From Endobugula sp965214375 (GTDB lineage: Bacteria > Pseudomonadota > Gammaproteobacteria > Pseudomonadales > Cellvibrionaceae), in assembly GCA_965214375.1 (NCBI GenBank), contig OZ243947.1, forward strand, positions 1,550,001 to 1,614,000: a stretch of 64,000 nucleotides of DNA, written 5' to 3'. The translations under genes were made by a program, and so were the position numbers. The stretch's first letter is position 1, and every line of letters begins with the position of its first letter. Shown here piece by piece: positions 47,939 to 57,159 of this stretch. The notes under the pieces were generated by a model, which did no database searches, was not told the DNA's origin, and was given only the letters and a program-made list of their open reading frames with translations.

Positions 47939-49059
47939 ACAGCACTAGGTTCTCGCAACCCTGCCATTTCCGGCGTTTCTTTTTCAATATGCAGTGTCGA
48001 TGTCGGGAAGGCAAAGTCTGCTCCATGCTGCTCAACAATATCAGCCACTTTTAAGAGCACATCCTGTTTAATATCATGGTACTTAAACCAGTCGGTGGTT
48101 TTAGTCATCGTATAGATAAAGAAATCCAGAGACGATGCAGAAAACGCATTAAAATTCACAATCAGTGCTTGCCGGGTGTCTATTTCAGGATGATGTTGCA
48201 ACATCGTTTTAACATCAGCCACTATGGCTTCCACTTTTTTAATATCATCATAGCGAATACCCAACGTCTCATAGATACGACGATGTGACATACGAGAAGG
48301 GTTTTCCACAACAATGGTAGAAAAAATAGAATTGGGGACATAAATCGGACGTTTAGAAAAGGAACGAATACGGGTTTGTCTCCAACCAATGTATTCTACA
48401 ACGCCTTCTATCTTGCGATCGTCAGAGCGAATCCAATCACCCACGGCAAAGGGACGATCCAGATAAATCATCAAACCACCAAAAAAGTTAGACAATAAAT
48501 CCTTGGCTGCAAAACCAATGGCAATACCACCAATACCGCCAAATGCTAGAATGCCGGAAATACTAAAACCCAGCGTTTCCAGTATGACAATGCCAGCGGT
48601 AATAATAACGGTAAGACGAAACAGCTTGCACAACGCTTCGATAGTAACACGGTCAACGCGACTTTCATCCGCAATGCCTTTTTGTTCTTGGGCTTCGATT
48701 AATTTAAATTGTGCAAAACGAATAAACTCAATCGCGAACCAAGCGATGGCAATAATAATACCGACATGGCTGATAGATGATAGCGTTGCAACAAGGTCTT
48801 CATTTTCTGCATGCTGAATAATGCGGCTGATAATCATCAAACCTAACATCCAAATCGTTAAACTAATAGGCCGTTTGGCGGCATAAAATACGGCATCATC
48901 CCATATGTTTTGAGTCTTGGTTTCGGCATGCCTGATTAATTTCCGCAAAATTCGACGCTGTATAAAATCCAGTGACAGCATAATAAGAACAACGAAAAAC
49001 ACATGCAAAGCCCAATTGGATTGCGTGGTAAATATTAAAAGTTGATCAAATATTTCCAT
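47935..49059 (-). CDS. MscS-family mechanosensitive channel
   Basis: 374 aa. Three to four N-terminal helices, pore-lining helix GISGILAFGGIGGIAIGFAAKDLL followed by NFFGGLMIYLDRPFAVGDWI, then the beta domain and C-terminal cage. Same strand as, and 12 bases after, thiDE, perhaps co-transcribed by read-through. Confidence 0.92.
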   Translation of the reverse strand: MEIFDQLLIFTTQSNWALHVFFVVLIMLSLDFIQRRILRKLIRHAETKTQNIWDDAVFYAAKRPISLTIWMLGLMIISRIIQHAENEDLVATLSSISHVGIIIAIAWFAIEFIRFAQFKLIEAQEQKGIADESRVDRVTIEALCKLFRLTVIITAGIVILETLGFSISGILAFGGIGGIAIGFAAKDLLSNFFGGLMIYLDRPFAVGDWIRSDDRKIEGVVEYIGWRQTRIRSFSKRPIYVPNSIFSTIVVENPSRMSHRRIYETLGIRYDDIKKVEAIVADVKTMLQHHPEIDTRQALIVNFNAFSASSLDFFIYTMTKTTDWFKYHDIKQDVLLKVADIVEQHGADFAFPTSTLHIEKETPEMAGLREPSAV

Positions 49060-49071
49060 AGATATTACTCA

Positions 49072-50559
49072 TTATTCTGTTGTCATCAGCTCATGTAAAT
49101 CATCAACGGCTTTTCGATAATCTCGCGCTTTAGTAATTGCACTCACCACAGCGACTGATCCGACCTGTGATCGTAAAACAGATTTCATATTGGTTTTATT
49201 AATACCGCCAATCGCCACCAATGGATAATGGTCGCGCAAAATATCACTCCAACTATAAAGATTATCAAGACCCACTTCAACTACCTCTTTGGTATCCGTT
49301 GGAAAAATAGCGCCAATCGCTAAATAGCTGGGCTTAAACGTTGCGGCATAGCTGAACTCATATTCACCATGCGTGCTGACACCAAGATGTAAGCCCGCAT
49401 TGCGAATGCTGTCAATATCCGCCTGAGCAATATCCTCTTGCCCTAAATGCACACCGTAAGCATTATGTTTGATCGCTAATTGCCAGTAGTCATTAACAAA
49501 TAAACGTGCGTCATATTGCCGCCCTAATTCTGCTGCCTGCGCAACGATATCTTCCAATGTATCCCGAGGAACCTCCTTGATTCGCAACTGGATTGTTTTA
49601 ACACCTTCAAACAACAGCTTTTCCAGCCATTTAATAGAATCAACCACCGGATATAAACCCAGATTAGTCGTATCGCAAATGGGCATAGGGCTATAATTAA
49701 TGGCCTCTGGGCGGGCGCTGACTTGCGGAAAATATTCCAGACTATTCGGCCAACCCGTTTGTGCGACCGCGCCTTTTTTATTGCCTGCCTGATCAAAAAT
49801 ATCAGCATAAGCAATGCCTTTACTGACATAAGCGCTGGCCAACACCACGGCATCACACAAGGGTTTACCGCATGCCACAAAAGCCGCTATCGCAGATGAG
49901 AGTGTACAACCAGTACCATGCGTATGTTGTGTTTTTTGCTGATTTTGTGTTAGCCAAAAACAATGCTCCTCTGACAAAAACACATCCTGACACTGATCCA
50001 CAGTGGTGCGGGCAACAGCATGCCCCCCCTTTAACAATACCGCTTTTGCGCCCATTGCTAACAGCGCTTGCGCAGCCTGTAACTGGTCATCAGTATTTTT
50101 TATCGTCATCCCCGTTAACAAGTCCGCTTCAGGGATATTGGGTGTCAGCAAATCTATACAAGGAAAAATCGTTTGCATAATCTGCTGCATAGCGACATCA
50201 ACAAAGTCCTTACCTGAGGTAGGCGCCAATACCGGATCCATCACAACAAAAACGTGCTGTAACTTTTGCAGGTTTTTTTTCAACGTATGCACAAGACCAA
50301 TAGCGGGTAAAACCCCAACCTTAATTGCCTTTGGTTTAAGGTCTTCCGTTAACGCATCTAATTGTTGTTGAAACACTTTACCATCCATTGCTTGCACATG
50401 GTGAACACCCTTTGTATTTTGTGCCGTTAGTGCAGTAATCGCACTACAGCCATGCACACCTAAATCAAAAAACGTTTTAAGGTCCGCCTGAATACCTGCA
50501 CCACCACCCGAGTCAGAAGCGGCAATTGTCCAAGCAATGGGTTTACGCTCTGTATTCAT
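49072..50559 (-). CDS. thiDE: Fused HMP(-P) kinase ThiD and thiamine-phosphate synthase ThiE
   Basis: 495 aa. Res 1-265 are ThiD (AASDSGGGAGIQADLKTF, PKAIKVGVLP, THGTGCTLSSAIAAF). Res about 300-495 are ThiE (LGLYPVVDSIKWLEKLL, TIQLRIKE, FVNDYWQLAIKHNAYGVHLGQED, AIGAIFPT, VAIGGINKTN). The fusion brings pyrimidine phosphorylation and pyrimidine-thiazole coupling together. Last enzyme gene in the thi operon. Confidence 0.95.
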   Translation of the reverse strand: MNTERKPIAWTIAASDSGGGAGIQADLKTFFDLGVHGCSAITALTAQNTKGVHHVQAMDGKVFQQQLDALTEDLKPKAIKVGVLPAIGLVHTLKKNLQKLQHVFVVMDPVLAPTSGKDFVDVAMQQIMQTIFPCIDLLTPNIPEADLLTGMTIKNTDDQLQAAQALLAMGAKAVLLKGGHAVARTTVDQCQDVFLSEEHCFWLTQNQQKTQHTHGTGCTLSSAIAAFVACGKPLCDAVVLASAYVSKGIAYADIFDQAGNKKGAVAQTGWPNSLEYFPQVSARPEAINYSPMPICDTTNLGLYPVVDSIKWLEKLLFEGVKTIQLRIKEVPRDTLEDIVAQAAELGRQYDARLFVNDYWQLAIKHNAYGVHLGQEDIAQADIDSIRNAGLHLGVSTHGEYEFSYAATFKPSYLAIGAIFPTDTKEVVEVGLDNLYSWSDILRDHYPLVAIGGINKTNMKSVLRSQVGSVAVVSAITKARDYRKAVDDLHELMTTE

Positions 50560-50565
50560 AACGCC

Positions 50566-51369
50566 TCACTGATTGTGCCAAAAGGGTTGACCTACCACCG
50601 GTGTTGATGGTGATGCGGTTTGGCGTTGTTCTATCAAACCAGCCAGATAAGCGGTACGACCTGCCGCAATAGCATCGGCAAATGCTTTTGCCATCTTATC
50701 TGGCCGCGGTGATTTAGCAACGGCCGTGTTCAATAATACCGCATCATAGCCCATTTCCATGGCTTCACAAGCTTGTGAAGGGGCACCCACACCCGCATCA
50801 ACAATTAATGGAATATGTGGCAAGCGTTCACGTAATGTTTTTAGATTGTACGGATTCATCAATCCCAACCCTGTGCCTATCGGCGCCCCCCAGGGCATTA
50901 AGACTTCACAGCCCACATCGAGTAATTTTTGGCAAACGATTAAATCATCCGTGCAATAGGGTAATATTTTAAAACCACGCCGAATCAGTTGCTCAGCAGC
51001 GTCAACCAAGGCAAACGGATCAGGTTGTAAATTATAGTCATCACCAATCACTTCCAATTTAAGCCAATCCGTTTCAAATAGCTCACGCGACATCTCTGCA
51101 GTGGTGATCGCTTCCTTCACAGATTTACATCCTGCCGTATTAGGCAATAACTGACAGCCCGTATCACGAATCAGTTGCCAAAAATGATCGCCACTATTGT
51201 CTTTGGGTGACTGACGACGCAGACCGACCGTAATAATGTCACAACCTGCCGCTTTAATAGAATCACACATCGCCTGCGGCGAGTGATATAACGCCGTACC
51301 CAATAAAAAACGACTGGCAAAATGTTGGCCATATAGGGTTAAGTGATCAGGTTGATTATCTTGTCTCAT
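50566..51369 (-). CDS. thiG: Thiazole synthase ThiG
   Basis: 267 aa. Seen: FLLGTALYHSPQ, LLPNTAGCKSVKEA, DWLKLEVIGD with the Schiff-base Lys, and AGVGAPSQACEAMEMGYDAVLLNTAVA. It needs ThiS-thiocarboxylate, DXP and the glycine-derived imine from ThiO. Confidence 0.96.
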   Translation of the reverse strand: MRQDNQPDHLTLYGQHFASRFLLGTALYHSPQAMCDSIKAAGCDIITVGLRRQSPKDNSGDHFWQLIRDTGCQLLPNTAGCKSVKEAITTAEMSRELFETDWLKLEVIGDDYNLQPDPFALVDAAEQLIRRGFKILPYCTDDLIVCQKLLDVGCEVLMPWGAPIGTGLGLMNPYNLKTLRERLPHIPLIVDAGVGAPSQACEAMEMGYDAVLLNTAVAKSPRPDKMAKAFADAIAAGRTAYLAGLIEQRQTASPSTPVVGQPFWHNQ

Positions 51370-51387
51370 AGTTACCGATTAACGTTG

Positions 51388-52446
51388 TTAGTGTTTCCAA
51401 AGACCTGTCTGGCAAAAAGTCTCTAATTGTTTTACATGATGTGAAATATCAAAGCCATTCGCGGCTACCCAGTCGTTGTGATAGGTATCTGAATAACGTT
51501 CACCTCCATCACAAATCATTGAAACAACACTGGAAGGTTGTTCTTGCTTCTGCAATTCTGCCATAAGCTGAAACGCAGCATACACATTTGTGCCTGTAGA
51601 ACCACCACAACGGCGATTTAATACGTTAGCAAGAAATCGTATTGTTGCATAAGACGCAGCATCAGGTACTTTAATCATACGATCAACCACCGATGATACG
51701 AACGAAGGCTCAACTCTGGGTCTGCCAATACCTTCTATATTCGATGGTTGAATAGTAGTAAGATTTTTATTACCCGTTTGATAATACTCATGAAATACTG
51801 AATGCTCTGGATCCGCTACACATAACTGTGTCGTGTGGCACTGATAACGAATAAAGCGCCCTATTGTCGCGGAGGTACCTCCTGTTCCCGCACTGACAAC
51901 AATCCATTGAGGGACAGGTGAAAGCTCAAAACTCATTTGCGAAAAAATGGATTCAGCAATGTTATTATTACCCCTCCAGTCCGTTGCTCTTTCAGCATAA
52001 GTACATTGATCCATATAGTGGCCATTTAACTCATGCGCCAAACGTTCAGCTTCGATATAAATGTCCTTGGGTTCAACAAAATGACACTGCCCCCCATAAA
52101 ACATTATATTGTCAATTTTCTCTTGCGATGTACCTTGCGGCACAACCGCAATAAAAGGCAAATTCAGTAAACGCGCAAAATACGCCTCTGATATTGCGGT
52201 ATTACCTGAAGAAGATTCAACAATGGTTGTTCCCTGATGAATACGTCCATTACACAAGCCATATAGAAACAAAGAACGAGCTAATCGATGTTTCAAACTA
52301 CCGGTTGGATGTGTAGATTCATCTTTCAAGTAAAGCGTCCCCTTATCCAATGCAGGCAAATTAATTTTAAGAAGGTGGGTATCCGATGAACGCTTAAAAT
52401 CCGCTTCAATTTTATCAAGCGCTTGACTTACCCAATCATTGACCAC
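51388..52446 (-). CDS. PLP-dependent cysteine synthase/desulfhydrase-like enzyme in thi operon
   Basis: 352 aa beta-family PLP enzyme: lysine in KDESTHPTGSLKHRLA, substrate loop IVESSSGNTAISE, phosphate loop VSAGTGGTSATIGRF, and GGSTGTNVYAAF. It resembles Cds1-like cysteine desulfhydrases and CysK/CysM enzymes, and could either make cysteine or release sulfide from it. It lies between thiS (3 bases upstream) and thiG (18 bases downstream), so it is co-transcribed with sulfur-transfer genes. A role in thiazole sulfur supply is an inference. Confidence 0.8.
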   Translation of the reverse strand: MVNDWVSQALDKIEADFKRSSDTHLLKINLPALDKGTLYLKDESTHPTGSLKHRLARSLFLYGLCNGRIHQGTTIVESSSGNTAISEAYFARLLNLPFIAVVPQGTSQEKIDNIMFYGGQCHFVEPKDIYIEAERLAHELNGHYMDQCTYAERATDWRGNNNIAESIFSQMSFELSPVPQWIVVSAGTGGTSATIGRFIRYQCHTTQLCVADPEHSVFHEYYQTGNKNLTTIQPSNIEGIGRPRVEPSFVSSVVDRMIKVPDAASYATIRFLANVLNRRCGGSTGTNVYAAFQLMAELQKQEQPSSVVSMICDGGERYSDTYHNDWVAANGFDISHHVKQLETFCQTGLWKH

Positions 52447-52449
52447 TGC

Positions 52450-52650
52450 TCAGCCTCCACCGACGGCATGAATGACGTCTACCCGATCACCATCATTTAA
52501 CGTCGTTTCAAGATAGCGAGAACGCGGAACAAAATTACCATTAATCGCAACGGCAATTTTTTTTGATTCAAACCCCTGCTGCAGTAATAAATCGACAATA
52601 TTCATTACTTCGCATTGTAACTTTTCCCCATTAAACGATAGCGTGAGCAC
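52450..52650 (-). CDS. thiS: Sulfur carrier protein ThiS
   Basis: 66 aa beta-grasp protein with the C-terminal Gly-Gly (IHAVGGG) that becomes a thiocarboxylate. I start at GTG 52650 (VLTLSFNGEKLQ) because AAGGAGA precedes it at proper distance; the longer frame to 52680 or beyond would contain this site. Start overlaps thiO by 20 bases. Confidence 0.93.
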   Translation of the reverse strand: MLTLSFNGEKLQCEVMNIVDLLLQQGFESKKIAVAINGNFVPRSRYLETTLNDGDRVDVIHAVGGG

Positions 52651-53770
52651 GATATTCTCCTTGATGAGTTGTTTTTTCATAAAGCACATCGCCAAAATTA
52701 TTTTCAGCAGTTGTATCACCCAACAACGCCAGCACATGCTGTACAACAACCGGCGCTAATAAATAACCGTGCCGATACAGCCCGTTAACACGAATGGTGT
52801 ACTCATCATATTGAATTTTTGGACGATTATCATTGAGCGAAGGACGCAAATTCGACTGCATTTCAATAATACGTGCTTCAGCAAACGCTGGGTTTAGCGT
52901 ATACAGTGCGCTGTTTAACTCTAACGCCGATTGCACGCTCACTGGCGAGCGATCTTCACTTTCAATTTGGGTGGCACCAATCACATATTCGTTATTCATT
53001 TTTGGCACAACATATAATTGGTAACGCGGATGCAACAAACGCACTGGACGACTCAGACGAACTTCGTCAGTTTGTACTCGCAAAATTTCACCGCGCACAC
53101 CACGCACTTCAGACCACTGCGGTTTAGCGCCCACACCACGACAATCTATCACCAGATCAAATGCTGTCACTGTCTCATCAACCACTAGGGTATTGTCAAC
53201 AACAGCAACCTCGGTATTGGCAATACACTTGCCACCTAATTGTTCTATACGTAAAAATAAACTGCGCAGTAATTGGCGATTATCGATATGAGCTTCTTCC
53301 GCAAACAATAATCCCTGCTGGAAATGGTCCGCTATATCGGTCTCCATCATGTGTAACTGTTTTTTATCTAGCCATTGTGCATCGGTATTTTCTGGCAAGT
53401 GGAGTTGCATATCCTGCTGATACTGTTGCAACAAAGACACATCATGTGAATGTGCCACAATCACACTACCCTGTTGCTGATAATCCACGGCTGCTTGTGC
53501 CGGCAAGGATTGATTCAATTGTTCTAACCACTGCGGCCACTGTGCTAGCGATGCCACCCCCATGTGATACATTAATGGTTCAGTATCTATTGCTTCAGAA
53601 ACAGGAGAAATCATACCTGCCGCTGTATAAGCCGCCGCAGGTGGTTGCTCAAAAGAACCCGCATCATACAAGACAACCTGATAACCCGCTTCTAATAGAC
53701 GCCATGCCAATAAACGGCCTGACAAGCCGGCACCGGCAATAGCAATATGTGATTCAGGGGTCAGAGTCAA
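52631..53770 (-). CDS. thiO: Glycine oxidase ThiO
   Basis: 379 aa FAD enzyme: IAIAGAGLSGRLLAWRLLEAG (FAD loop), YTAAGMISP, IDCRGVGAKP, YVVPKMNNEYVIGATQ, LRPSLNDNRP, GLYRHGYLLAP. Oxidises glycine to the imine used by ThiG under aerobic conditions. Start is TTG 53770, supported by AAGGTG eight bases before. Confidence 0.92.
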   Translation of the reverse strand: MTLTPESHIAIAGAGLSGRLLAWRLLEAGYQVVLYDAGSFEQPPAAAYTAAGMISPVSEAIDTEPLMYHMGVASLAQWPQWLEQLNQSLPAQAAVDYQQQGSVIVAHSHDVSLLQQYQQDMQLHLPENTDAQWLDKKQLHMMETDIADHFQQGLLFAEEAHIDNRQLLRSLFLRIEQLGGKCIANTEVAVVDNTLVVDETVTAFDLVIDCRGVGAKPQWSEVRGVRGEILRVQTDEVRLSRPVRLLHPRYQLYVVPKMNNEYVIGATQIESEDRSPVSVQSALELNSALYTLNPAFAEARIIEMQSNLRPSLNDNRPKIQYDEYTIRVNGLYRHGYLLAPVVVQHVLALLGDTTAENNFGDVLYEKTTHQGEYRAHAIV

Positions 53771-53926
53771 TATTTACACCTTCTTTTTAAAAACACTAAG
53801 ACATTTAACAACAGTGGCTCTGGCCCCATGTTTTCAAACCTCATGGTAGATTTCACTGCCTTCCTGTTTAAACTTCTCGGACATCTCTGCCATTCCCTCT
53901 TCTGCTTCCCGAAGCGCAGCCGCGTT

Positions 53927-55723
53927 TTATTGTGCAGCCGCAAAGTCACGGACTTCCTGAGAAATTTTCATAGAACAAAACCTTGGCCCACACATAGAAC
54001 AGAAGTGCGCCACTTTGGCTCCTTCACGTGGTAATGTTTCATCATGAAAAGCACGTGCTGTGTCTGGATCAAGGCTGAGGTTAAACTGATCTTCCCAACG
54101 AAATTCAAAACGGGCTTTAGAAAAGGCGTTGTCTCGAATCTGTGATCCGGGGTGCCCTTTGGCCAAATCAGCCGCATGTGCTGCAATCTTATACGCAATA
54201 ATGCCCTGTTTAACATCATCACGATTAGGCAAACCCAAATGTTCTTTTGGTGTAACGTAACACAACATGGCACAGCCATACCAACCGATCGTGGCCGCAC
54301 CAATACCGGATGAGAAATGATCATAGCCCGGTGAAATATCCGTCACTAATGGGCCCAAAGTATAAAACGGCGCTTCATGACAGTGCTTTAATTGTTCATC
54401 CATATTTTCTTTGACCATATGCATAGGAACATGACCGGGGCCTTCAATAAACACCTGCACATCGTGCTTCCACGCAATTTTGGTCAGCTCACCCAATGTT
54501 TGCAATGCAGAAAACTGAGCTTCATCGTTGGCATCGGCCACACAAACCGGGCGCAGGCCATCACCTAATGAAAAAGTGACATCATAGGCCTTAAGAATCT
54601 CACAAATCTCTTCGAAGTGAGTGTACAAAAAGTTTTTTTTATGGTGCGCCAAACACCATTTCGCCATAATAGAACCACCACGCGACACAATCCCCGTAAT
54701 ACGCTTGGCCGTCATCGGAACATAACGTAGCAATACCCCAGCGTGGATGGTAAGGTAATCGACGCCTTGCTCCGCCTGCTCAATTAACGTATCGCGAAAG
54801 ATTTCCCAGGTCAGGTTTTCAGCAACACCACGCACTTTTTCCAAGGCCTGATAAATAGGCACCGTACCAATAGGCACTGGTGAGTTACGCACAATCCACT
54901 CACGAGTTTCGTGAATATTTCTTCCCGTGGATAAATCCATCACCGTATCACCACCCCAGCGCGTCGCCCATACCAGCTTTTCAACTTCTTCTTCAATAGA
55001 CGAGGTCACGGCCGAGTTACCAATATTGGCATTAATTTTTACATGAAAGTTACGCCCAATAATCATGGGTTCAATTTCTGGATGATTAATATTGGCCGGA
55101 ATGACCGCACGACCAGCGGCCACTTCCGAGCGTACAAATTCAGGGGTGATATATGCTGGCGTCGCCGCGCCAAAGTTCTGCCCGGGATGTTGTTCTTTCA
55201 TGGCTTCTGCCATTTGCGATTCGCTTAAGGCCAGATTTTCACGAATGGCTATATATTCCATCTCTGGCGTAATAATACCCTGACGCGCATAGTGAAGCTG
55301 TGTCACATTTTTACCCGGCATCGCTTTTCTGGGGCTCAGGTTATGCTCAAATCGCAAACCTTCCAAGGCAATATTGCTATCCCGCAAGTTAGTGTATTCC
55401 GAGGTGTAGCCGTCTAAAAACTCGGTATCTTCACGTTCTTCAATCCACTGTTCACGCAAGGGGGTTAACCCCTTGCGTACATCAATATTCACATTAGGGT
55501 CAGTGTAGGGGCCAGAGGTATCGTAAACACGCACCGGGGGATTCTCTTCCTCGACATCATCCTGAAGCTGGGTCTGTGTCAGGGTAATTTCACGCATCGC
55601 GACCTGAATATCTTCACGACTGCCCTCGATATAAATCTTTTCAGAGGCATGAAAAGGTTGGGTGGATATTTGATCAACCGAAGCGGTTTCACTGAGTTTA
55701 CGAACCATGGATTTAGGCATCAT
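53927..55723 (-). CDS. thiC: HMP-P synthase ThiC, C-terminal tail cut by TAA
   Basis: Radical SAM enzyme converting AIR to HMP-P. 598 aa. Seen: ARQGIITPEMEYIAIREN, GRNFHVKINANIGNSAV, TIHAGVLLRY, EGPGHVPMHM, and the cluster motif FCSMCGPRFCSMKIS. The stop at 53927-53929 follows DFAAAQ, but the frame continues 30 codons (NAAALREAEEGMAEMSEKF ... EIYHEV) to TGA 53834-53836, which is the normal ThiC C-terminus. All catalytic parts are kept, so it may still work. Confidence 0.93.
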   Translation of the reverse strand: MMPKSMVRKLSETASVDQISTQPFHASEKIYIEGSREDIQVAMREITLTQTQLQDDVEEENPPVRVYDTSGPYTDPNVNIDVRKGLTPLREQWIEEREDTEFLDGYTSEYTNLRDSNIALEGLRFEHNLSPRKAMPGKNVTQLHYARQGIITPEMEYIAIRENLALSESQMAEAMKEQHPGQNFGAATPAYITPEFVRSEVAAGRAVIPANINHPEIEPMIIGRNFHVKINANIGNSAVTSSIEEEVEKLVWATRWGGDTVMDLSTGRNIHETREWIVRNSPVPIGTVPIYQALEKVRGVAENLTWEIFRDTLIEQAEQGVDYLTIHAGVLLRYVPMTAKRITGIVSRGGSIMAKWCLAHHKKNFLYTHFEEICEILKAYDVTFSLGDGLRPVCVADANDEAQFSALQTLGELTKIAWKHDVQVFIEGPGHVPMHMVKENMDEQLKHCHEAPFYTLGPLVTDISPGYDHFSSGIGAATIGWYGCAMLCYVTPKEHLGLPNRDDVKQGIIAYKIAAHAADLAKGHPGSQIRDNAFSKARFEFRWEDQFNLSLDPDTARAFHDETLPREGAKVAHFCSMCGPRFCSMKISQEVRDFAAAQ

Positions 55724-55813
55724 TCTTCTCTCGTGTGGTGTGAAAGTTAATCAGAGGCGAAAAAAAGGCGGAATCTAGGCGCAAAACCGGAGTAGAATCC
55801 GGGTGGTGTGCGC

Positions 55814-55907
55814 TTGTTTCCTACGCAGATATCACTCTGATCAGGTTCAACGGGACAATCTCAGCACGATGTACACACAAACCATGCATACATAGGCACC
55901 CCGACAA
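55814..55907 (-). promoter_or_regulatory. TPP riboswitch upstream of thiC
   Basis: Minus strand shows GGGGTGCC, TGCTGAGATTGTCCC, GTTGAACCTGATC and TGCGTAGGAAAC in order, the conserved parts of the thiamine pyrophosphate aptamer (THI box). It lies 90 bases before the thiC ATG and presumably switches the whole thi operon off when TPP is high. Confidence 0.95.
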
Positions 55908-55937
55908 GACGTTAATTATTCTAGAGCCTTAGCGAAC

Positions 55938-55967
55938 TATTGTCCAACCTATTGCGACAGGACAATA
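55938..55967 (-). terminator. Hairpin after YHS-domain gene
   Basis: Perfect 8-bp stem TATTGTCC/GGACAATA with a 14-base loop, about 25 bases past the stop of the YHS gene. No long T run, so terminator function is tentative. Confidence 0.4.
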
Positions 55968-55992
55968 AGGAAATTATGAGACAGAGTCGCGC

Positions 55993-56448
55993 TTACTCTG
56001 CCAGTAGTGAGGCAATTTTATTATTTGCTTTATCAATAAAACCAGGAATGTCTTTTTCCCACTTACTCTGAATACTATCACTGAGATTCAGATACAGCTT
56101 ACCGTCGATAATGGACCAGTTTTCAGGCTCAATTTTCACCAAAGAGCCATTAGCCACACCATAAGCACAATACTGCGGCGCATATTTATTTGGATCCGCA
56201 GTAAAGAGATCAAGATGCTCTTGAGAAGCAAACAGCCACCTTGCACCTTTCCACTCAGTGGCAAAGTCCTCAGAACCAGCGACAGGCTTACCTTGGGTAA
56301 AGTAAGCCACAGGATCTGTGCCTCGAATGGCTATACCGGAGGGTTTATCACTAAAAAGGCCAGATTTTTCTAATGTATTGATAGGTTCACCTGCGAAAAC
56401 AACGCTGGCTGATAAAGACAACACAGCAATTACATAAACGAGAGACAA
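55993..56448 (-). CDS. Exported YHS-domain protein, start region probably frameshifted
   Basis: YHS domain with GIAIRGTDPVAYFTQGKPVAG, WLFASQEHLDLFTADPNKYAPQYCAYG across res 70-96. Hydrophobic N-terminus ends SASVVFAG, a signal peptide. In frame it can only start at TTG 56448 without a ribosome site and without positive charges. A strong site AGGAGGT followed by GTG 56468 (VLKVIF) lies in another frame; one added base near 56449-56450 would join it as a normal signal peptide. So a one-base deletion is likely. YHS proteins often bind metals. Confidence 0.7.
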   Translation of the reverse strand: MSLVYVIAVLSLSASVVFAGEPINTLEKSGLFSDKPSGIAIRGTDPVAYFTQGKPVAGSEDFATEWKGARWLFASQEHLDLFTADPNKYAPQYCAYGVANGSLVKIEPENWSIIDGKLYLNLSDSIQSKWEKDIPGFIDKANNKIASLLAE

Positions 56449-56563
56449 TGGAAAATCACTTTAAGCACGACCTCCTAACATATCCCACCTACCCTATAGG
56501 ACATTGTTGATACACAGGAGTTAAAAAGAGGCCTCACTGCGGAAAGAGCGAAGAACTTATGTA

Positions 56564-56775
56564 CTAATCAATACGATCGAGTCGTTTATATTCGTAAGCA
56601 ATGGCTTCATTGGCACACTGCAAGATCGCATGCATGCCCGTGCTAATATGCTCATTTTGCAACCAATGTGAGTCTTGATTAGCATAGAGGTCTTCCAGCA
56701 CCCGCACGCCTTATATAAGGTATCTGCAGAACTATCACTAATCAGTGGGTTGTGGGGAGTGTGGGCTGTTGACAT
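56564..56775 (-). pseudogene. Small unknown protein, frameshifted
   Basis: MSTAHTPHNPLISDSSADTLY reads from ATG 56775, but the next convincing segment, RVLEDLYANQDSHWLQNEHIS then MHAILQCANEAIAYEYKRLD, is in another frame to TAG 56564. One base missing near 56712 would join them into about 70 aa. No family recognised. The next gene upstream on the strand (56795-57016) is of similar size. Confidence 0.5.
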
Positions 56776-56794
56776 AATCCTACCAGAAGAAAAA

Positions 56795-57016
56795 TCAGCT
56801 ATTTTGACAAGAAACGACCGTATCTTTCATCTCTGGAGCCTGTTCTTGATCATTGTTGTTGACATGATCAAACGTTTCCAGAATATCCCTTAACTGTTGC
56901 TCCATTAAATCGTACACACCTGCCTGACTATAATGATAGGCATCCTCAACCATATCAAGACAAAGTTCTAAATACAATTTATTTTTGTAACGAGTCAAAT
57001 CTATTGGCTGGTTCAT
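56795..57016 (-). CDS. Small unknown acidic helical protein
   Basis: 73 aa: MNQPIDLTRYKNKLYLELCLD, EDAYHYSQAGVYDLMEQQLRDILETF. Predicted all-helical, ends with Asp/Asn/Glu-rich linker. GGAGCC precedes the ATG at 57016. Probably in one transcript with the broken small gene 19 bases downstream. Function unknown. Confidence 0.55.
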   Translation of the reverse strand: MNQPIDLTRYKNKLYLELCLDMVEDAYHYSQAGVYDLMEQQLRDILETFDHVNNNDQEQAPEMKDTVVSCQNS

Positions 57017-57085
57017 TACTGGCTCCTTTTTATTTCTCAGCAGCGCCTACCCTAAACAGCCTAGCAATGGCGTCAACAAAAATTA

Positions 57086-57159
57086 AAATGTCCAAAAATG
57101 GCGAATATTTACGCGCCAAACTGGTTGTTTTATGAGCTAAAAACACCAAATGTCCAAAA
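57086..57159 (+). promoter_or_regulatory. Repeated AAATGTCCAAAA motif upstream of KASIII gene
   Basis: Two identical 12-base copies at 57086-57097 and 57148-57159, start to start 62 bases (about six helical turns), with an inverted TGGCG/CGCCA (57099-57103/57114-57118) between. They lie 100-175 bases before the KASIII ATG in a 243-base gene-free stretch and look like operator sites, possibly for the Fis-type regulators encoded in the operon. Confidence 0.5.

Noticed and set aside
53767..53949. Minus-strand 60-aa ORF between thiC and thiO
   Set aside because: It runs in another frame over the lost ThiC C-terminus; the ThiC-frame translation matches the family, this one does not.
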